A stretch of 6,875 nucleotides of DNA from JAVBSN01 sp031547045 (GTDB taxonomy: Bacteria > Bacillota > Clostridia > Lachnospirales > Lachnospiraceae): positions 1 to 6,875 of the forward strand of contig JAVBSN010000042.1 in the NCBI GenBank assembly GCA_031547045.1. Reading direction: 5' to 3'. Shown piece after piece: positions 6,795 to 6,875 of the stretch. Numbering within the stretch: position 1 is the stretch's first letter; the number at the start of each line of letters is the position of its first letter. The position numbers and the translations under genes were made by a program. The notes below the pieces were generated by a model that saw only the letters and a list, made by a program, of their open reading frames with translations, did not search any database and had not been told where the DNA came from.

Positions 6795-6875
6795 ATGATT
6801 GAAGCAACAAGCTGTGGTGGTGTAGTAATCTTCAGAGGAAAAGTTTTGTTATTATACAAGAACTACAAGAACAAG
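6795..6875 (+). CDS. NUDIX hydrolase, N-terminal fragment (cut by window end)
   Basis: Only the first 27 codons are present and the frame stays open to the edge. The visible sequence, ATSCGGVVIFRGKVLLLYKN at residues 4-23, matches the opening beta strands of NUDIX hydrolases of the Ap4A/diadenosine-polyphosphatase-like group, in which a short N-terminal strand with CGGVV precedes the strand that leads to the Nudix box. Such enzymes cleave nucleoside diphosphates linked to another moiety in the cytoplasm. The metal-binding Nudix box lies beyond the window, so activity and substrate cannot be judged. The gene has its own promoter and a consensus ribosome site, so it is probably expressed separately from the upstream operon, with possible read-through. 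Confidence 0.72.
   Translation, partial: MIEATSCGGVVIFRGKVLLLYKNYKNK

Noticed and set aside
1..6875. Search for a hidden defence system, mobile element, CRISPR array or structured RNA
   Set aside because: The genes are recognisable housekeeping families with almost no noncoding space, no long direct or inverted repeats were seen by eye, and no toxin, nuclease or recombinase other than RuvB is encoded.

Overview
The window looks like an ordinary, well-ordered chromosomal stretch from a low-GC Gram-positive anaerobe of the class Clostridia. Base composition is strongly AT-rich. The protein sequences and gene order (ruvB, zapA, long U32 protein, SEDS glycosyltransferase, class B PBP, then a NUDIX gene) recall Lachnospiraceae and relatives; that placement is recalled from family knowledge and was not searched. 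Nothing looks mobile or phage-derived: no transposase, integrase, tRNA gene, CRISPR array or long repeat is visible.

Layout. All genes lie on the + strand. Five complete genes fill bases 11 to 6717 with almost no gaps. ruvB (Holliday junction motor) ends 19 bases before zapA (FtsZ-ring accessory). zapA overlaps the next gene by the four bases ATGA. That gene encodes a 788-residue U32-family protein of the RlhA/DUF3656 type, probably an RNA-hydroxylation enzyme rather than a protease. Seven bases later begins a SEDS-family (FtsW/RodA/SpoVE) membrane glycosyltransferase. Its 3' end overlaps by about 62 bases the gene for a class B penicillin-binding protein, which probably starts at TTG. This packing suggests one transcription unit that began upstream of the window, most likely with ruvA or ruvC-ruvA.

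Bases 6718 to 6794 are the only real intergenic gap. They hold a good sigma-A type promoter (TTGATA, 17 bases, TATAAT with an extended -10 TG) and a strong Shine-Dalgarno for a NUDIX hydrolase gene cut by the window end after 27 codons. No terminator hairpin is visible there, so read-through from the operon is possible.

How the genes fit. The SEDS protein polymerises glycan from lipid II and the neighbouring PBP crosslinks it, a classic cognate pair. ZapA supports the division ring. RuvB acts in recombination and the U32 protein probably in RNA modification, so the cluster mixes DNA repair, division, RNA modification and wall synthesis. I see no undescribed system. The most useful points are the SEDS/PBP overlap with its lysine-rich tail, the two cysteine clusters in the U32 protein, and the separate promoter of the NUDIX gene.
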